Shown in pieces: positions 1 through 12,266 of a stretch of DNA of 64,000 bases. The notes below the pieces were generated by a model. It worked only from the letters and a program-made list of their open reading frames with translations. It was not told the DNA's origin and ran no database searches. The position numbers and the translations under genes are program-made. How positions within the stretch are numbered: position 1 is the stretch's first letter; each line of letters begins with the position of its first letter. This DNA comes from Serilophus lunatus (lineage: Eukaryota > Chordata > Aves > Passeriformes > Eurylaimidae). Location: contig VXBA01002399.1 of assembly GCA_013399895.1 (NCBI GenBank), forward strand, positions 62,001-126,000, written 5' to 3'.

Positions 1-898
1 AGCAAAAAACCAGAACCTCAAACTCACAGTAATTACCTCCACATGCCTAGCTGCTAATTAATGATTTCTTTTTCTTTTTCCTAATGAAGAAAATGAAGAC
101 ACCAGAGTGGATGCTACTTGATTAAATAACATGCAACTGTTATGGCCACATAATCACAAACTCAGGGCACATCCCTTAGCTCAGACCATGCACGCATCTG
201 CGCCACATGCAGATTTTCTTCACTGTGCCAGTCCCCCTTTCCTCATCTCCTGTACACAAAGGAAAAAAGGGTTCATAAAGAACCCTGCTCTATGAGTGTG
301 TCAGGGAGAAAATTACTTGCAAATGTCAAGTACGGCTGATATCAAGTGAGTAGGCAAGCACAGAGGAGAAAGCCATTCTCTGAGTGCATTTACAAGCTGG
401 TTTGTCCATAGCATGATCAGTAGGTCACAATTTGGTACAGCAGTTTCTATTTAACTAGATCTTTCCAAACACTCAAAATGAACTTAAGAGCTCTGGGAGC
501 TTGGACTCTATCAGAGGAAGCCCCGTAACATTCTCTCAAAGAAAGTAAAATTAAACATGTTCTTGTATATACCTTTAAAACAACCACCTCCAGTGTCTTA
601 AAAAACTTAAAATGTTAACAAATTACTGTAAAATATATCAAAAAGTACCTGTTGTAGTTAGGACCCTTATACATCTCTTCTAATTAGAAGTACTCCTTTT
701 GCAAGTAAAGCTATTCTTATTATCCCATCCCTACCACTGCTGCCTAATCCCATGCTTTCCTATTGACATTTACCTTCCCAATCCTCATCCACCACTGCTG
801 CTCACACACTCCATAATATAGCAGTTATTTTAGGTTCAGCTGTAAATAATGCATGTCCATGCCTGCCATCTAAATCCTCTTAAGTTAGAAGTTATTTC
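1..898. other. Non-coding stretch, nothing recognised
   Basis: No open frame of note and no repeat that I recognise. The sequence is AT-rich single-copy-looking DNA, typical of an avian intron or intergenic region. Confidence 0.5.
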
Positions 899-1105
899 CA
901 GTCATAAAATCACAGAAATTAGAGGCAGAAAACACCTATTAGATCATTTAGACCAAAAACCCATGCCAATGCAGGATTGTCCCTTGCAGTACACTTTCTA
1001 CTGCTTTGTCCAGTTGAGTTCTAAATGTCTCTGGGGACTTCTTTTAAATGTCTCCAAAACAGTGTTTCTTCTGCTTCCCCCGGAAGAATTTTCTACAGAC
1101 TGAGA
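899..1105 (-). mobile_element. Old CR1-type LINE 3' fragment
   Basis: The plus strand shows the reverse complement of a CR1 3' end. It begins with a degraded copy of the terminal octamer repeat (cataaaatcacagaaatt), then the 'agatcattt-aga-ccaaaaaccc' block and the 'gtccagttgagttctaaatgtctc' block normal in old amniote CR1 copies. A short stretch near the middle (ctaaatgtctc, then ttaaatgtctc) is locally duplicated. The copy is heavily diverged and has no coding capacity. Family assignment rests on remembered consensus features. Confidence 0.65.
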
Positions 1106-1775
1106 GCTATGCTTGACAAGTGAGTCATGCTTGTTTGAAAGCATAGGTCCTGGTAAAGCTCTACAGCTCTGGCTCATGGCTTTTGACTCCTGATTAGCAT
1201 TGTCTATGGCATGTCAGTTGAGGTCTTTGAGAAGAAGTGTATAAGGAGTTCTCTGTTACTGCTGCAGTTCTGTAAAATTAATTAAAAGTAATTTTGACCT
1301 GGCATGCTGGCAGGCTTTGCAGGTGTTTCATTGCTTTGGGATGTCACGAGAGCACATGTGTTTCATCCGACAACCTCTGTCAGATATATCTTTGCCTATA
1401 TAGGTGCAACCTGCTACAAGTGGAGTGTACCACCTATGAGAGGATTCCACAACATGAGCCCTGTACCATGAGGAGAAGGACCTGACAAGGGATGGCAAAA
1501 AGTTTGATGGGCTGTTTACCAACTCATTCATTGTTTGGGGCAGGAAATTTTAGAAGGAAGAGTAATCTTCCTGGAGAAGTTTCTGCTACTTCAAGCACTG
1601 GCTGATGTTCAGATCGGCAGTGATAGGAATTGTCTTATGCTCAGTCTGCAACAGCATCTGGCCAGTTTTATGAGTGTGCAGACTGATGGTAGCTGACAGT
1701 GTGTGAAATGCTCTGTTAGCTATCTAGTGCACAGAAGAAGTTTGAAAAAAAGGAGTGCTCACATCATGAGACAGA
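1106..1775. other. Non-coding stretch, nothing recognised
   Basis: No gene, RNA or repeat that I can support. Short open frames here lack splice signals and recognisable protein content. Confidence 0.45.
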
Positions 1776-1840
1776 ATGGGAGGGGATGGGATGGGATGGG
1801 ATGGGATGGGATGGGATGGGATGGGATGGGATGGGATGGG
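1776..1840 (+). repeat. (ATGGG)n microsatellite, G-quadruplex-prone
   Basis: Thirteen 5-bp units, of which the last eleven (from 1786) are perfect ATGGG and the second (1781-1785) is AGGGG. Each unit supplies a run of three or more G with a two-base loop, which fits the classical G-quadruplex pattern several times over on the plus strand. Confidence 0.95.
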
Positions 1841-2884
1841 AGTGTGGTGCAGGAGTAGGGGAGGAAAACTGCCTTTCAGCAGAACTCTCACTTTAACCCA
1901 GTCACATTCACTATGAAACTGCTTTCAAAACCCACTGCTTCACCCAAAGTCCAAATCCAGAGAAAGTAGGACTCACCAATGTAGCAACAAAGTTGACCAT
2001 TGAGAAAAGGCTACATGCTATTTGATAGAAATAGATGCAGTTCGGTTTTGAAATATTGTTTTGAATGTTGCCCAGAATCAGCTGAACTTCAAAACCTCTG
2101 TCAAACGCAACTGACAAACTATGTTACGCTTAACCTAATTAACGGCTAAAAACATCCAGCTTTTTATGTTCATCTTAAAGGCAGATAGCCTCACCCAGGA
2201 GGTAGTATCATGTCTACACAGGAAAACAGAAAACCAGGTAGTAAACCCAGAACTGATTGTCCACAGTCAGATGAGGAAGTAAATCAGAAGATTATATAAA
2301 CAAGCAAAGGCAAAAAAAAAAAAAAAGATGGCACTTATTCAAAGATAGCATTTATTCCAGTGAAAACTTACACAAAAGCTAATCTGCTTGCAAGCTTACT
2401 CCAGCAATCAAGGACATACGCCAGGCAAACTGTTCAACTACCCACTGACACCAACACAGACCCCAGGACATTCACATTGTCCCATTTCCCCTCCAGAGCC
2501 AAATCTCCTCCAGCCTTTTTCTTCCATAGACAGACAACCCTCAGACAGAAATACTCAGAGAAATTACTTTCTAAGTGAAGTTTGGAGGATTTATCGTGGA
2601 AGAGCAAGTCTAAGTCTGTGCATGTGTATGCATGTGCACTCTGTCAGAAGGGGAGGAGAACACATAAAGTCAATTACATGACTGGTAATCACTCATCTTC
2701 TCAGGGCTACTTGTACAGGATGGACAAGCTGTCTGCACTTACTCAGCCCTTTGCCACACTGTATCTCAGCTCGTGTACTAAACCAAAGAAACACACAAGC
2801 AAAATGGCATGACTCCTTTAAAGTTTTACCTGTACATCTCTATACTGTGAAATTATTTATGAGCACAAAGAGAAAATACCCAGT
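1841..2884. other. Non-coding stretch before the first CR1 copy
   Basis: Holds a 15-base A tract (2312-2326) and several short overlapping open frames without recognisable protein content. Nothing else supported. Confidence 0.45.
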
Positions 2885-2935
2885 TAGTCAAAAAGATCAC
2901 AGATCTGCACAAAGGCTTTGCCTCTGTTTTTAATA

Positions 2936-4237
2936 TTAAAACTGAATAGGAAACAGTGTAGCTCCCCTATAATCCGGGTAGAAGATGTTAGAGACTTGCT
3001 GTCCCGCCAAGATCCTCAAAAGTCTATGAGACCTGATGGGATTCATCCTAGGGTGCTGAGAGAGCTGGCAGATATGCTTGCTACGCCTCTTTCAATCATC
3101 TTTCAACAGCCTTGGCTAACTGGAGAGGTTCCAGATGATTGGAAGCTGGCTAACATGGCACTTGTCTACAAGGAGGGCAAGAAGGAGGATCTGGAGAATT
3201 ACAGACCTGTCAGCCTGACCTCAGTACCAGCGAAAATTATGGAGCGTATCATCTTAAGGGAAATTATGCTGCATCCACAGGACAAAAAGGAGATCAGATC
3301 CAGTCAGCATGGATTCAGGAGGGGAAGATCCTGCTTAACTGACCTAGTCTCCTTTTATGATCAGGTAACTCATCTGATCAATGAGGGGAAACCTGTGGAT
3401 GTAGTGTACCATGATTTTAGTGAAGCCTTTGACACCGTCTCCCATAGTAAACTCCTGGTGAAGCTGATGGACTGTGGCTTAGACAGGTTTACTCTGTCCT
3501 NNNNNNNNNNNNNNNNNNNNNNNNNNNNNNNNNNNNNNNNNNNNNNNNNNNNNNNNNNNNNNNNNNNNNNNNNNNNNNNNNNNNNNNNNNNNNNNNNNNN
3601 NNNNNNNNNNNNNNNNNNNNNNNNNNNNNNNNNNNNNNNNNNNNNNNNNNNNNNNNNNNNNNNNNNNNNNNNNNNNNNNNNNNNNNNNNNNNNNNNNNNN
3701 NNNNNNNNNNNNNNNNNNNNNNNNNNNNNNNNNNNNNNNNNNNNNNNNNNNNNNNNNNNNNNNNNNNNNNNNNNNNCTTTGTACTTGGCACTGGTTAGGC
3801 CACAGCTCGAGTACTGTGTCCAGTTCTGGGCCCCTCAGTTTAAGAAAGATGTTGAGTTGCTGGAATGTGGCCAGAGAAGGACAACGAGGATGGTGAAGGG
3901 GCTGGAGCACAGGCCCTGTGAGGAGCATCTGAGGGAGCTGGGGTTGTTCAGCCTGGAGAAGAGGAGGCTCAGGGGTGACCTTATTGCTGTCTATAACTAC
4001 CTGAAAGGAGGTTGGAGTCAGGTGGGGGTCGGTATCTTCTCTCAGACTCCCAATGACAGGACGAGAGGACACAGTCTTAGGCTGCGTCAGGGGAGGTTTA
4101 GGTTGGATATCAGGAGAAACTCTTTCACAGAGAGAGTGATTTCCCATTGGAATGGGCTTCCCAGGGAGGTGGTGGAGTCACCGTCCCTGGATGTGTTTGA
4201 CGATAGGTTGGATGGTGAACTTAGTGACATAATTTAG
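2936..4237 (+). pseudogene. CR1 ORF2 reverse transcriptase, partial
   Basis: Partial CR1 ORF2 protein, normally an endonuclease-reverse transcriptase that copies the element RNA at a nicked chromosomal site. The frame reads through the RT start (GIHPRVLRELADML), the NYRPVSLTSVPAKIMERII block, the SQHGFRRGRSCLTDLVSFYD block and RT motif A (DFSEAFDTVSH). After the gap it continues with LYLALVRPQLEYCVQFWAP and the C-terminal NGLPREVVESPSLDVF, stopping at 4235-4237. The endonuclease domain is absent. The segment between RT motif A and the LVRP block, which should hold the FADD catalytic box, falls in the N run. Both flanks are in the same frame only because the N count is a multiple of three. It is a truncated copy and not expected to be functional. 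Confidence 0.88.
3501..3776. other. Assembly gap, 276 N
   Basis: An uninterrupted run of N inside the CR1 open frame. In a normal CR1 ORF2 about 170 residues (some 510 bp) lie between the flanking motifs, so the N length is either an underestimate or the copy has an internal deletion. Confidence 0.99.
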
Positions 4238-4341
4238 ATGGTTTAGATGGTTTAGATGATGGATTGGCGTTGGATAGGTTGTTAAGTAAGGTAAAAGGTT
4301 GGACTTGATGACCTCTACAGTCTGTGTGTAATTCTGTGTGT

Positions 4342-7300
4342 ATATCATGAGCAATGATGCAAAATGTGATGAGGGAACTCTTTGAACTAGTAAGCATTCC
4401 TCCACAGGATGTGTTGGGGAGAGAATGTTCTTCCAACACATATTCTTCTACAGAATCATTCAGGTCATCTCCTATAAGACTCTTCATGCTCCATTTCACT
4501 TAAAATCCCAACTGTTGTGTGTTGTCCCACTGTAAAAGATCAAATAAGTAAATGAAAGTTAAATCAGTATATTTAAACAAATATTGATGCACCTGATCTA
4601 CTCTGCTTTTGTCTATGTTTCATTCCATATATACAGTCTGGAAGAAAGGAGCTGCAGATTGCTCGTAGGATGCAGAGCTTTCTATGCAAAATGGATCTAC
4701 AAGCTTCAACACCAGCTCAGACAAATGTCTCCAGGTGATGAAGTATTAAGGATAGCAAAGGAGGATTGGCAGACTAACATGATGAGTAGCTTTGCCACTG
4801 GTAAAGAGAGGCTGGGATAGTCTGGATGAATAAAGGTAGGTTGACAAAGCTGTTCGTGAGCTGGCCCTGAATATCCTCTGAATTCTCTGCCCACAACAGC
4901 AAGTTATTGTGACTACGGCAACTATCAGACACCTCTGTCAACATCAGCAATGCAACAAACCTGGAACAGAAGGCAGGGAGACAGCTATCCTGGAAATCCA
5001 GCTCCAATCTGTGCAAGAGTGAAGCAACATTCATTGCTTCTTACTAAACCCCTATGTTCACCTGGGGAGAGATTTTCCACCCAGACATTAAGCCTGCACA
5101 CACAGCCTCTCACACAGACAAAAGCTCAGAATGTTTGTGATCATGAGCTCTTCCACCACCTACAAACCCAACTAAGGCAGTGAATCCCAGTGACAGTTAA
5201 GGAGGTGCTGAGCACACTGCAGACCAGACTGCCTTACACGAGGTATTCATGCCTATCCTGCAGCACTGCTGGCCAGCACTTGGCTGAGCAATGATTGGGA
5301 TATAGAAGACCCTCCATGATAAACAACACAAGAAAAGTGGAAAAGCAAGTAGGTCTTCTCTATGATCTATTTAGCTGAGCACGCCAAGTAGACATAGGCT
5401 CCTTGAAAGCTTCCTGATTATGGGTCTGTTCCTCCTAGGCTTTAACACAGATTTAGTTTACTTAGCCTTCTCTTTGATTAATGGGAATAAAACTCATGGA
5501 TAAAAATCTCCCCCAGGAATATACATAAAAAAATATGTTTTAAAGATGCCCTCAGAGGAACCACTCATGCTCTGACTGGCAGCTGCTCAAAAGACATAAT
5601 TTCTTGAATACAAAATACTAACTAACATCGTATTTCTTAGCTCATGTCCCACCACAGTTTCATTTCAGCACAGCGAAACCTCATTAATTCGCACTTTGCT
5701 TATATGCACACCTTATAATTCACACGTAAAAACAGCAGTCAGCAAAGATTTAGCAACAATGTGCTTTATTGAGGTCTCATGTTGCTGAGATTTCATTATT
5801 CCTGCAAAATAGGCTACCGGTCATTCACTAGTACAGCAAGATTCCAACATCACCATAAATATCTCAAACTAGAGATAGGTTCACACTAGAAGAGTTTGGC
5901 TCAAAAGTCCATGACTAGGAAATGCCAAAGTTTAAAGCTGGAGGAAAAATGGTTGTGTGTAAAGGCAAAATAAACCTAGATTATGATCACAGCTTGTGGT
6001 GTTTCCTGCATTATTGTATTTTCTTGCCTTTTAAAAGCACCTTTTGTTAGGTTATACATTAAGAAATGGATTCTTACTTACTTCCAAGGAAGCTTTTATC
6101 ACAGAATACAAAGGAGGCTTTAACACATATTTGTACTTCCTCAGCTCTGGAAATATCTTCAGGATTTCTGGACAAAGGATCTTTAATGGTCCCACTGCAG
6201 TTCACAGGTACATTCATGGCAGTCACTAACCCTTTCCAAGCAGGCTTTCTGCCTGCTCTCCAGCAGTTATTGATTATTGGGAAGCAAATGAGAACCTTGA
6301 GCTTTCAGAGAAGGTCTATGACTGGCAAACACATGGTGAGTAGGAGCCATGTAGAGTTGCTTCATGCCAGGCCTCTTGCCAGGCAGCAAGGCCAGCCATA
6401 GAGGTCAAGACACAACCCAATTTGTGTGATAGATAGGGAAAGCTGGGGTTTTGAAGATTGTGTGAAATTTAGGCTAACAAATTAGTTTCAAAGAGTCTGG
6501 ATATACTGTAGTAACAAGCAGAATGAAGCATGAGCTGTTTGTTACATTTGGTATTTGGACACTCCAAAGACAAGTTAAGATATGTGTCTCTTCCACGCAC
6601 TGAAAGACCTCCTATTCTTACCTAATTCCATGCCTTGGGCATTACTACTTCTGTTTGTTTCTTCAAGTTCCCTTTAGGAAGATTATTTTGTCGAAGTCGA
6701 AGCCTTCAGCTCTTCAGGGCTGAGCCTGCCTTCTTCTCTATCTGCAGGCACAAGCACACATTGGAGTTACACTCCTAGCCTAAGGGCTAGCTCACCCTCC
6801 CCTTTCTCCTTCTACTGAAGCCAAGGAGCACCACACTGCATTTCCATTCTCTTCTCCTCCCAGTTCTCCACCCCACTCATTATAATATTTTCAGGTTCTG
6901 TGCTATATCTGTGGTTTTGCCTGTTTAAAGTTTGTTGAGTATAAATGTTTAGTAAAATATTTAGCAAATGAATTCCTAAATCTTGAGAGGCATCTCTTCA
7001 CAGAGAACAAATGATTGCATCATTCACGCAGTTTTTCTTTCATTGTTCTGTAACAAAATCAGAGTTTTGTCCCAGTTGCCATGTTCATTCCTACATCCTG
7101 CATATTTCAAGAAGATACATAGCTATTTTCACAAAACTTATCTCAGAAATGATGAAAGTTTTTGCTACTATTGTTATACAATGCTTGTGTGTGATTCAAG
7201 AACGAAAGGCTAAGTCCTCAATAAGACCAATGTATATATCTTTTTATGAACAACAGAGTGACATAGTTATTACCATTTTACAAGACTTACAATTTGATTT

Positions 7301-8277
7301 TCACACTAGGAATGTTCTTTAACAGAAAAGATGTTAAAATGCTCTCAGAAATAACATCCTTGTTCCACAAATGTTGCTACACACTTCTTTCTGCCCACTT
7401 TCCCCTCCAATTCTGTGTCAGAACACAACAGATATCTGGTGCCTACTGTAAATGTCAAGTGCACCATTTATATCACATGTTTGCCATGTCTACACAAGAG
7501 GTTTTTAGTATCTGAGCTCCTTTGGAGGCCTGTAAAACTACTTTCTTCAGCACCCAAAGCTTAAAGGTATGAAAGAATAGAAGCAACTGTCATACTAGTT
7601 CAATGATGCAAAACAGCAGTCAGTGTTATGTTTTTCAAAATTTGAGAAAACCCATGGCACACACAGAAAACTCGATTCCCATGAAATTTAAAGCCTTTAT
7701 ACCGTTATAAATTGCTTTATCTTGTGAATTACCTCCAGCTTGTGTTCTTTTCTACTGCAGCTCAGGATGACCTTATCATTCACATAAACATCCAATCTTC
7801 TCTGAGTTTCCTAAACCTTCAGCCTGAAAAACATCCCAAGAAAGAAAGTCACACAGTCCAGCTCCTCATCTGTAAAACGTATTGCTACTTATCCTTGATT
7901 ACCATCAATTGAAGCAACCTCATTTCTCTAACCATTTCCTAAAAAGGCCCTGTCACCATGTTTGAATCTGTCAGAAGCAAGAATACATTTGAGGCAATTT
8001 TTGAGATGTCATTTTGCATCAGTTTGGAAACACAATGGGGAATGCAGGCTTTGTCACAGAAAAGACAGTGCACATCCTCCCAGAGATGATTCATTCCTCT
8101 CCTTTGGGGAGAGCAGCAAGAACTGCACAGAGACAGCAGTGCGAGTCATCTTGAGTCTCTGAGGTGATTACTCAGCTGCCATTAGCTCTTTGCATTTCCC
8201 TCATTACAAATGCAGATCAAAATACTTTGCAACAGTGTTATATGCTTCAAATATTATAACCCACATTCCCTACAAAG
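4342..8277. other. Long non-coding stretch, nothing firm
   Basis: About 3.9 kb of AT-rich DNA without a recognisable gene, LTR or LINE. Several open frames of 60-110 codons occur on both strands, but none shows a known domain or credible splice context. Single-copy intron or intergenic DNA is the likely content. Confidence 0.45.
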
Positions 8278-8962
8278 GTATGTGCCCTGATGGGATTCAT
8301 CCCAGAATCCTCAAAGAGCTAGCTGATGTCATCATAAAATATGTCTTAATGATTTTTAAGCAGTCTTGAGAATCTGGAGAGGTCCCAGCTGATGGGAAGC
8401 TGGTGAATGTTGTCCTGATTTTCAAGAAGGATGACAAGGAGGACCCCAGAAACTACAGGCCTGTCAGTCTCACTTCAGCACCTGGTAAAGTTATGGAGAA
8501 GATTATTCTGGGAAGTATTGAAAAACACATGAAAGATAACACAGTCATTGGTCACAGCCAGCACGGGTTCATGGCAGGAAAGTCCTACTAACCAAACCTG
8601 ATTTCCTTTTATGACAAGGTAACCCATGTAGCTGATCAAGGGAAACCAGTTGATATAATCTTTTTGGATTTCAGTAAAGCTTTCGATACTGTCTCTCACA
8701 GTACCTTTCTGGATAAAATGTCCAGCCCACAGCTGGATAAAGACATCATGCAGTAGGTGAGCAGTTGGCTCATGGGTCAATCACAGAGGGTAACAGCGAA
8801 TGGGGTGGCAAGAGATTGGTGACCTGTCACTAGCGGGGTTCCACACGGCTCCATCTTCAGCCCTGTGCTCTTCAGCATCTTCAAAAATTACTTGGATGCA
8901 GGACTGGAAAGAATACCAAGCAAGTTTGAAGATGACGCAAAATTCAGAAGAGCTGTTGTTAC
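8278..8962 (+). mobile_element. Decayed CR1 LINE, 5' part (RT domain)
   Basis: Reverse-transcriptase part of a second CR1 copy, 5'-truncated inside the RT start (PDGIHPRIL). It runs through NYRPVSLTSAPGKVMEKIIL, SQHGFMAGKSY, motif A (DFSKAFDTVSH) and on to the motif C region. The frame is broken by stops and small indels (for example the stop right after GKSY), so this is a pseudogene. The catalytic box reads FEDD in place of the usual FADD. Sequence resuming at about 9709 continues the same copy after an insertion. Confidence 0.9.
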
Positions 8963-9708
8963 AAGCCAGTTATTAAAATCAATAGAGATGCCTCTGCCTG
9001 AATCATGGTACAAACGAGACCATATGCAAGTCAATAGTATGGATTTTATTTAACAGTAAACATGGGACAGAAAAAGATAGAAAGAAATAGGAAAAACAGA
9101 GGGGTGCAGGAAGAAACGGAGTGACAGAGAGAGATTAATAGAAAAAGTATCATCACTCCATGGAACCCAGAAGCATCCTGTGATCTTCTTGCTGGTGAGG
9201 GTCCTGCAAAACATGGAGTCCGGTGAAATAATATACATTCAGGAGACGGCAGGCACCTCCTCCTGTGGCAGGGGAAGCTTTGTAATCTCTTGCAACAGGC
9301 TCTGAATTTGTTACATCACTTGGATCAGGTACAGTCCTCTGGTGGTAGAAGGACTCAGGAATGAGACTGGGGGATGCTTTGGAGGTCTTTGATGGTTTAT
9401 GAGCCCTTCTCAGCTGCCTGTTTTGTGATTGTCACGTGTATACATGGGTTTACTCTGGTGCGGAGAGATTTTGCCATCACACACAAAACCCTTCTCCTGC
9501 ACCATCTGATGAGCCCTGTTTACTTCTCAGAGTTGAGGTGATTAGGCAATACTCTTACGTTCCCCTTCACAATCCAAATTTTGGTCAGGAAGCATATTGG
9601 GGAAGGGAGGGCTTTGCAGACAGGCAGTTGCTTCCTTGCAGCTTGAAAAGAAAAGGCTTTCTATGATTTTGACAATGTTTAAGACATTAACAACATTTCA
9701 GTCCACCA
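8963..9708 (-). mobile_element. Insertion inside CR1, probable ERV solo LTR
   Basis: About 746 bp that interrupts the CR1 homology between the motif C region and the 'gggagacctgg' block. On the minus strand an AATAAA signal (plus strand 9045-9050) lies near one end, preceded by a pyrimidine-rich tract, as in the end of U3/R of an LTR. Flanks show similar short sequences, GCTGTTGTTAC before and GCTGTTAC after. These may be a target-site duplication or simply the CR1 sequence itself. No clear TG...CA ends could be fixed, so both the class and the exact edges (within about 25 bp) are inferred. Confidence 0.5.
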
Positions 9709-10563
9709 CAGCTGTTACTCCCTCGAAAGCAGGGAAACCCTGCAGGGAGACCTGGATAAATAAATTAGAGAAATGGGTAATCACCAACCATGTGAAGTTC
9801 AAAAAGGGAAAGTGCCAGATTCTGCACCCGGAGAGGCATAACCCTGGATGTTTGTACAGGCTGGGGAATGAGATGCTGGAAAGCAGTGCTGTGGAAAGGG
9901 ACTTGGGTGTCCTCTTCAACAGCAAGTTGAATATGAGTCAGCAGTGCCCTGGCAGACAGGAGGGCCAACTGTGTCCTGAGGTCCATCAAGCAAAGCATCA
10001 CCAGCTGGGTGAGGGAGAGGACTCTGCTCTGCACTGTGGCAGCCTCACCTTTAATATTGTGGCAGTTTGGGGCATGACAATATAAGAAAGATATTAAGCT
10101 ATTAGAGAGTGTCCAAAGAAGGGCAACAAAGATGGTGAAAGGCCTTGAGGGGAAGCTGCACGAGGACTGGCTGCACGAGGACTGTCCAGCGTGGAGAAGA
10201 GACTGAGGGGAGACCTCATTGCAATTGCAACTTCCTTGTGAGGGGAAGAGGAGGGCCAGACACTGGTCTCTTCTCGGTGGTGACCAGTGATAGGATCTAA
10301 AGGAATGGCCTGAAGTTGTGTCAGGGGAGTTTTAGGCTGGATAGTAGTAAAACATTCTTCACCCAGAGTGTGCTTAGGTACTAAAACAGGCCCCCCAGAG
10401 AAGCGGTCACAACGCCAAGCCTGCCAGAGTTCAAGACACATTTGGACAATACTCTGAGGTACATAGTATGATTCTCGGGGATGGGCCTGTGCAAGGCCTG
10501 AAGCTGGACTCAGTGATCCTTGTAGGTCCCTTCCAAGCTGGCAGATTCTGTGATTCAGTGATA
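9709..10563 (+). mobile_element. Decayed CR1 LINE, 3' part
   Basis: Continuation of the copy that starts at 8278: the 'GDLDK' linker, the KGKCQILH...NPGC stretch, the SSAVERDLGVLFNSKLNMSQQC block, and the KRLEG/EDL...RRLRGDL region. The end is a typical CR1 3' tail ('ggactcagtgatccttgtaggtcccttccaagctgg' in substance), closing with attctgtgattcagtg, the octamer repeat. Frameshifts and an in-frame stop after 'DLDK' show that it is dead. Shared orientation and a collinear motif order support one original element. Confidence 0.9.
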
Positions 10564-12190
10564 ATGTCCATATCTGAACCATACTAGAGCCAATCAGCAA
10601 ATTGGTGCTGCCTGTTTCAGGTTGGGTATTCTTCGAAGTGCTGACTGCAAGCAGATTTCAGGAATCCAGACCAATCAACTTTTTTACTATTCTCCCTGTC
10701 AGTGCAGGCAAAACTTATTTGCCTTTAGCAAAACTGGGGAAAATGCAAAGGAGTAGGCAAAGTCAATTGCATGACCTGTAGCTAAGATTCCTGGGTATCA
10801 CGTGCATTTATAAATTCCTAAAAGCTACAAGTAAGATGTATAATTAAAAACCACTGATTTTTCCAACCATAAGATCAAACTACTTAAAAAAATAAAATCC
10901 AGCATAGAATTTAGAGACAAGAGTTTAATTTTTCAACACAGAGAAAGGTGATACCATTTTTCTCTCTACATTTTCAATATTTTAATAGTTTACAGTAGTA
11001 AAAAGGACATCTAGATTAGATGTTTCCTGACAATTTGTGACTGTTTGGGTTAAAAGCTAAGTTCTACTTTCAAACCTCAGCTATGCAATTCAGCCACTGT
11101 GGCTCAAAGATTAGCTTAGCCTCCAGTGTACTTCAGGTCACTGTGGGAAGAGCACTAGAAGGAAGATAAAACAACCACGGATTTGCTGCTCTCTCCAGCC
11201 CAGTTACATAGAAGATTTCTAGACAAAAGTATACGGCCACATGTCATGAGGACAGTGCATGTCCGACCCACTGTGCATAACTTGCATGGATAAACAGAAA
11301 ATTTCCAAAATTCTCAATCTCTTGCCAGACAATATTTCTGTACTTGAAATATCATGAAAAGGCTTACAGCTACTTTGATGGCAAACATGAGTAACGGTAC
11401 AAGAATCATGAAGTACTGACTGGTTTTTGTCAACCTTCTTGAAATTGGACCCTCTTCTACACCTGTTAGAAACATACAGAAAGCAGATTCAAAACTAATA
11501 CCAAGATTTTCAATGCTTTTTTTTTCCTATGTGATCAGTTCAGAAAATTGAACAGGAAAGAAGAGGCGCAAACACAGGGCCATGGCGTCCCACAAAACCA
11601 CAGAATATCTATTTAGCTTCATTTGGTGTCACCAAGTACATGGAGGAGAACTTGTCCATAGCCAAGTGTGATGAGGATATTTTAAATGTCCCCCAGGAGC
11701 ATCTGAGAGGAGCTGCAAAGGCTCTAAAGAGAAGGGTTGAGGTGTTCTGTACTAGGCATGACCATTTAGAGATTTTGTCCTGGTGCTCTTGTTATAACAT
11801 TCTCCTCTAGGATATTTTTATGTTTCATATTCTTTTATTGCAGTACCACTTAGCTACAACAATTATATGAACCCCTCATCCTGATGTTAATATTAAAGAA
11901 TGCTGTGGAATTAAATAGAACACACAACCAAAGAAATGAAGTGGGTTTTATTAGCTGGAATTAAAGGATAATAGAACTCTTTTTAGGTTGTCAAGATAAA
12001 CTGCATTTCAGTGAGATTAAAGAAGCCTATTTAGGGACTGCAATAAATGTATGCACTTATATATTTGGTAAGTCACCTCATCATGTGTACAACTCCTAGA
12101 ACATGAGGACTTTTTCTTGATGGGCACTCTCAAACTCAAATAAAGATGCATAATAAACATCAATCTTATCTATTGTGAAATATTTAACTA
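10564..12190. other. Non-coding stretch, nothing recognised
   Basis: About 1.6 kb of AT-rich sequence with no supported gene or repeat. The short GC-richer part near 11570-11760 has no recognisable frame. Confidence 0.45.
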
Positions 12191-12266
12191 TCACAGAATT
12201 ACAGAATGTCCAATCTCCTTGTTCTAGCAGGGTCATCCTAGAGCAAATTGCACAGGTTTGCAACAC
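12191..12266 (-). mobile_element. CR1 3' tail, first part (interrupted)
   Basis: Reverse complement of a CR1 3' end: tcacagaattacagaatg (octamer repeat) followed by 'catcctagagcaaattgcacagg', the usual next block. The homology stops at the LTR and resumes at about 12704. Confidence 0.75.

Larger units (their letters stand above)
2885..4341 (+). mobile_element. CR1 LINE, 5'-truncated, with assembly gap
   Basis: A CR1 retrotransposon segment covering the start of the reverse transcriptase through the 3' end. Traces of upstream coding sequence (KGFASVFN) appear at about 2908-2933 in a different frame from the main open frame, with stops, so the 5' edge is already broken. The 3' UTR (4238-4341) is short. 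It carries three copies of a GGTTTAGAT-like unit and ends in the usual CR1 tail (ggttggacttgatgacctc, then degraded octamer repeats attctgtgtgt). The family amplifies by target-primed reverse transcription and is the main LINE of birds. Confidence 0.92.

Noticed and set aside
3479..4147. Minus-strand open frame of 222 codons across the N gap
   Set aside because: It is the antisense shadow of the CR1 ORF2, and 92 of its residues are unknown because of the N run.
10094..10600. Minus-strand open frame of 168 codons
   Set aside because: It is antisense to the decayed CR1 3' part and its repeated PRAASP motif is an artefact of a short duplication in the repeat.
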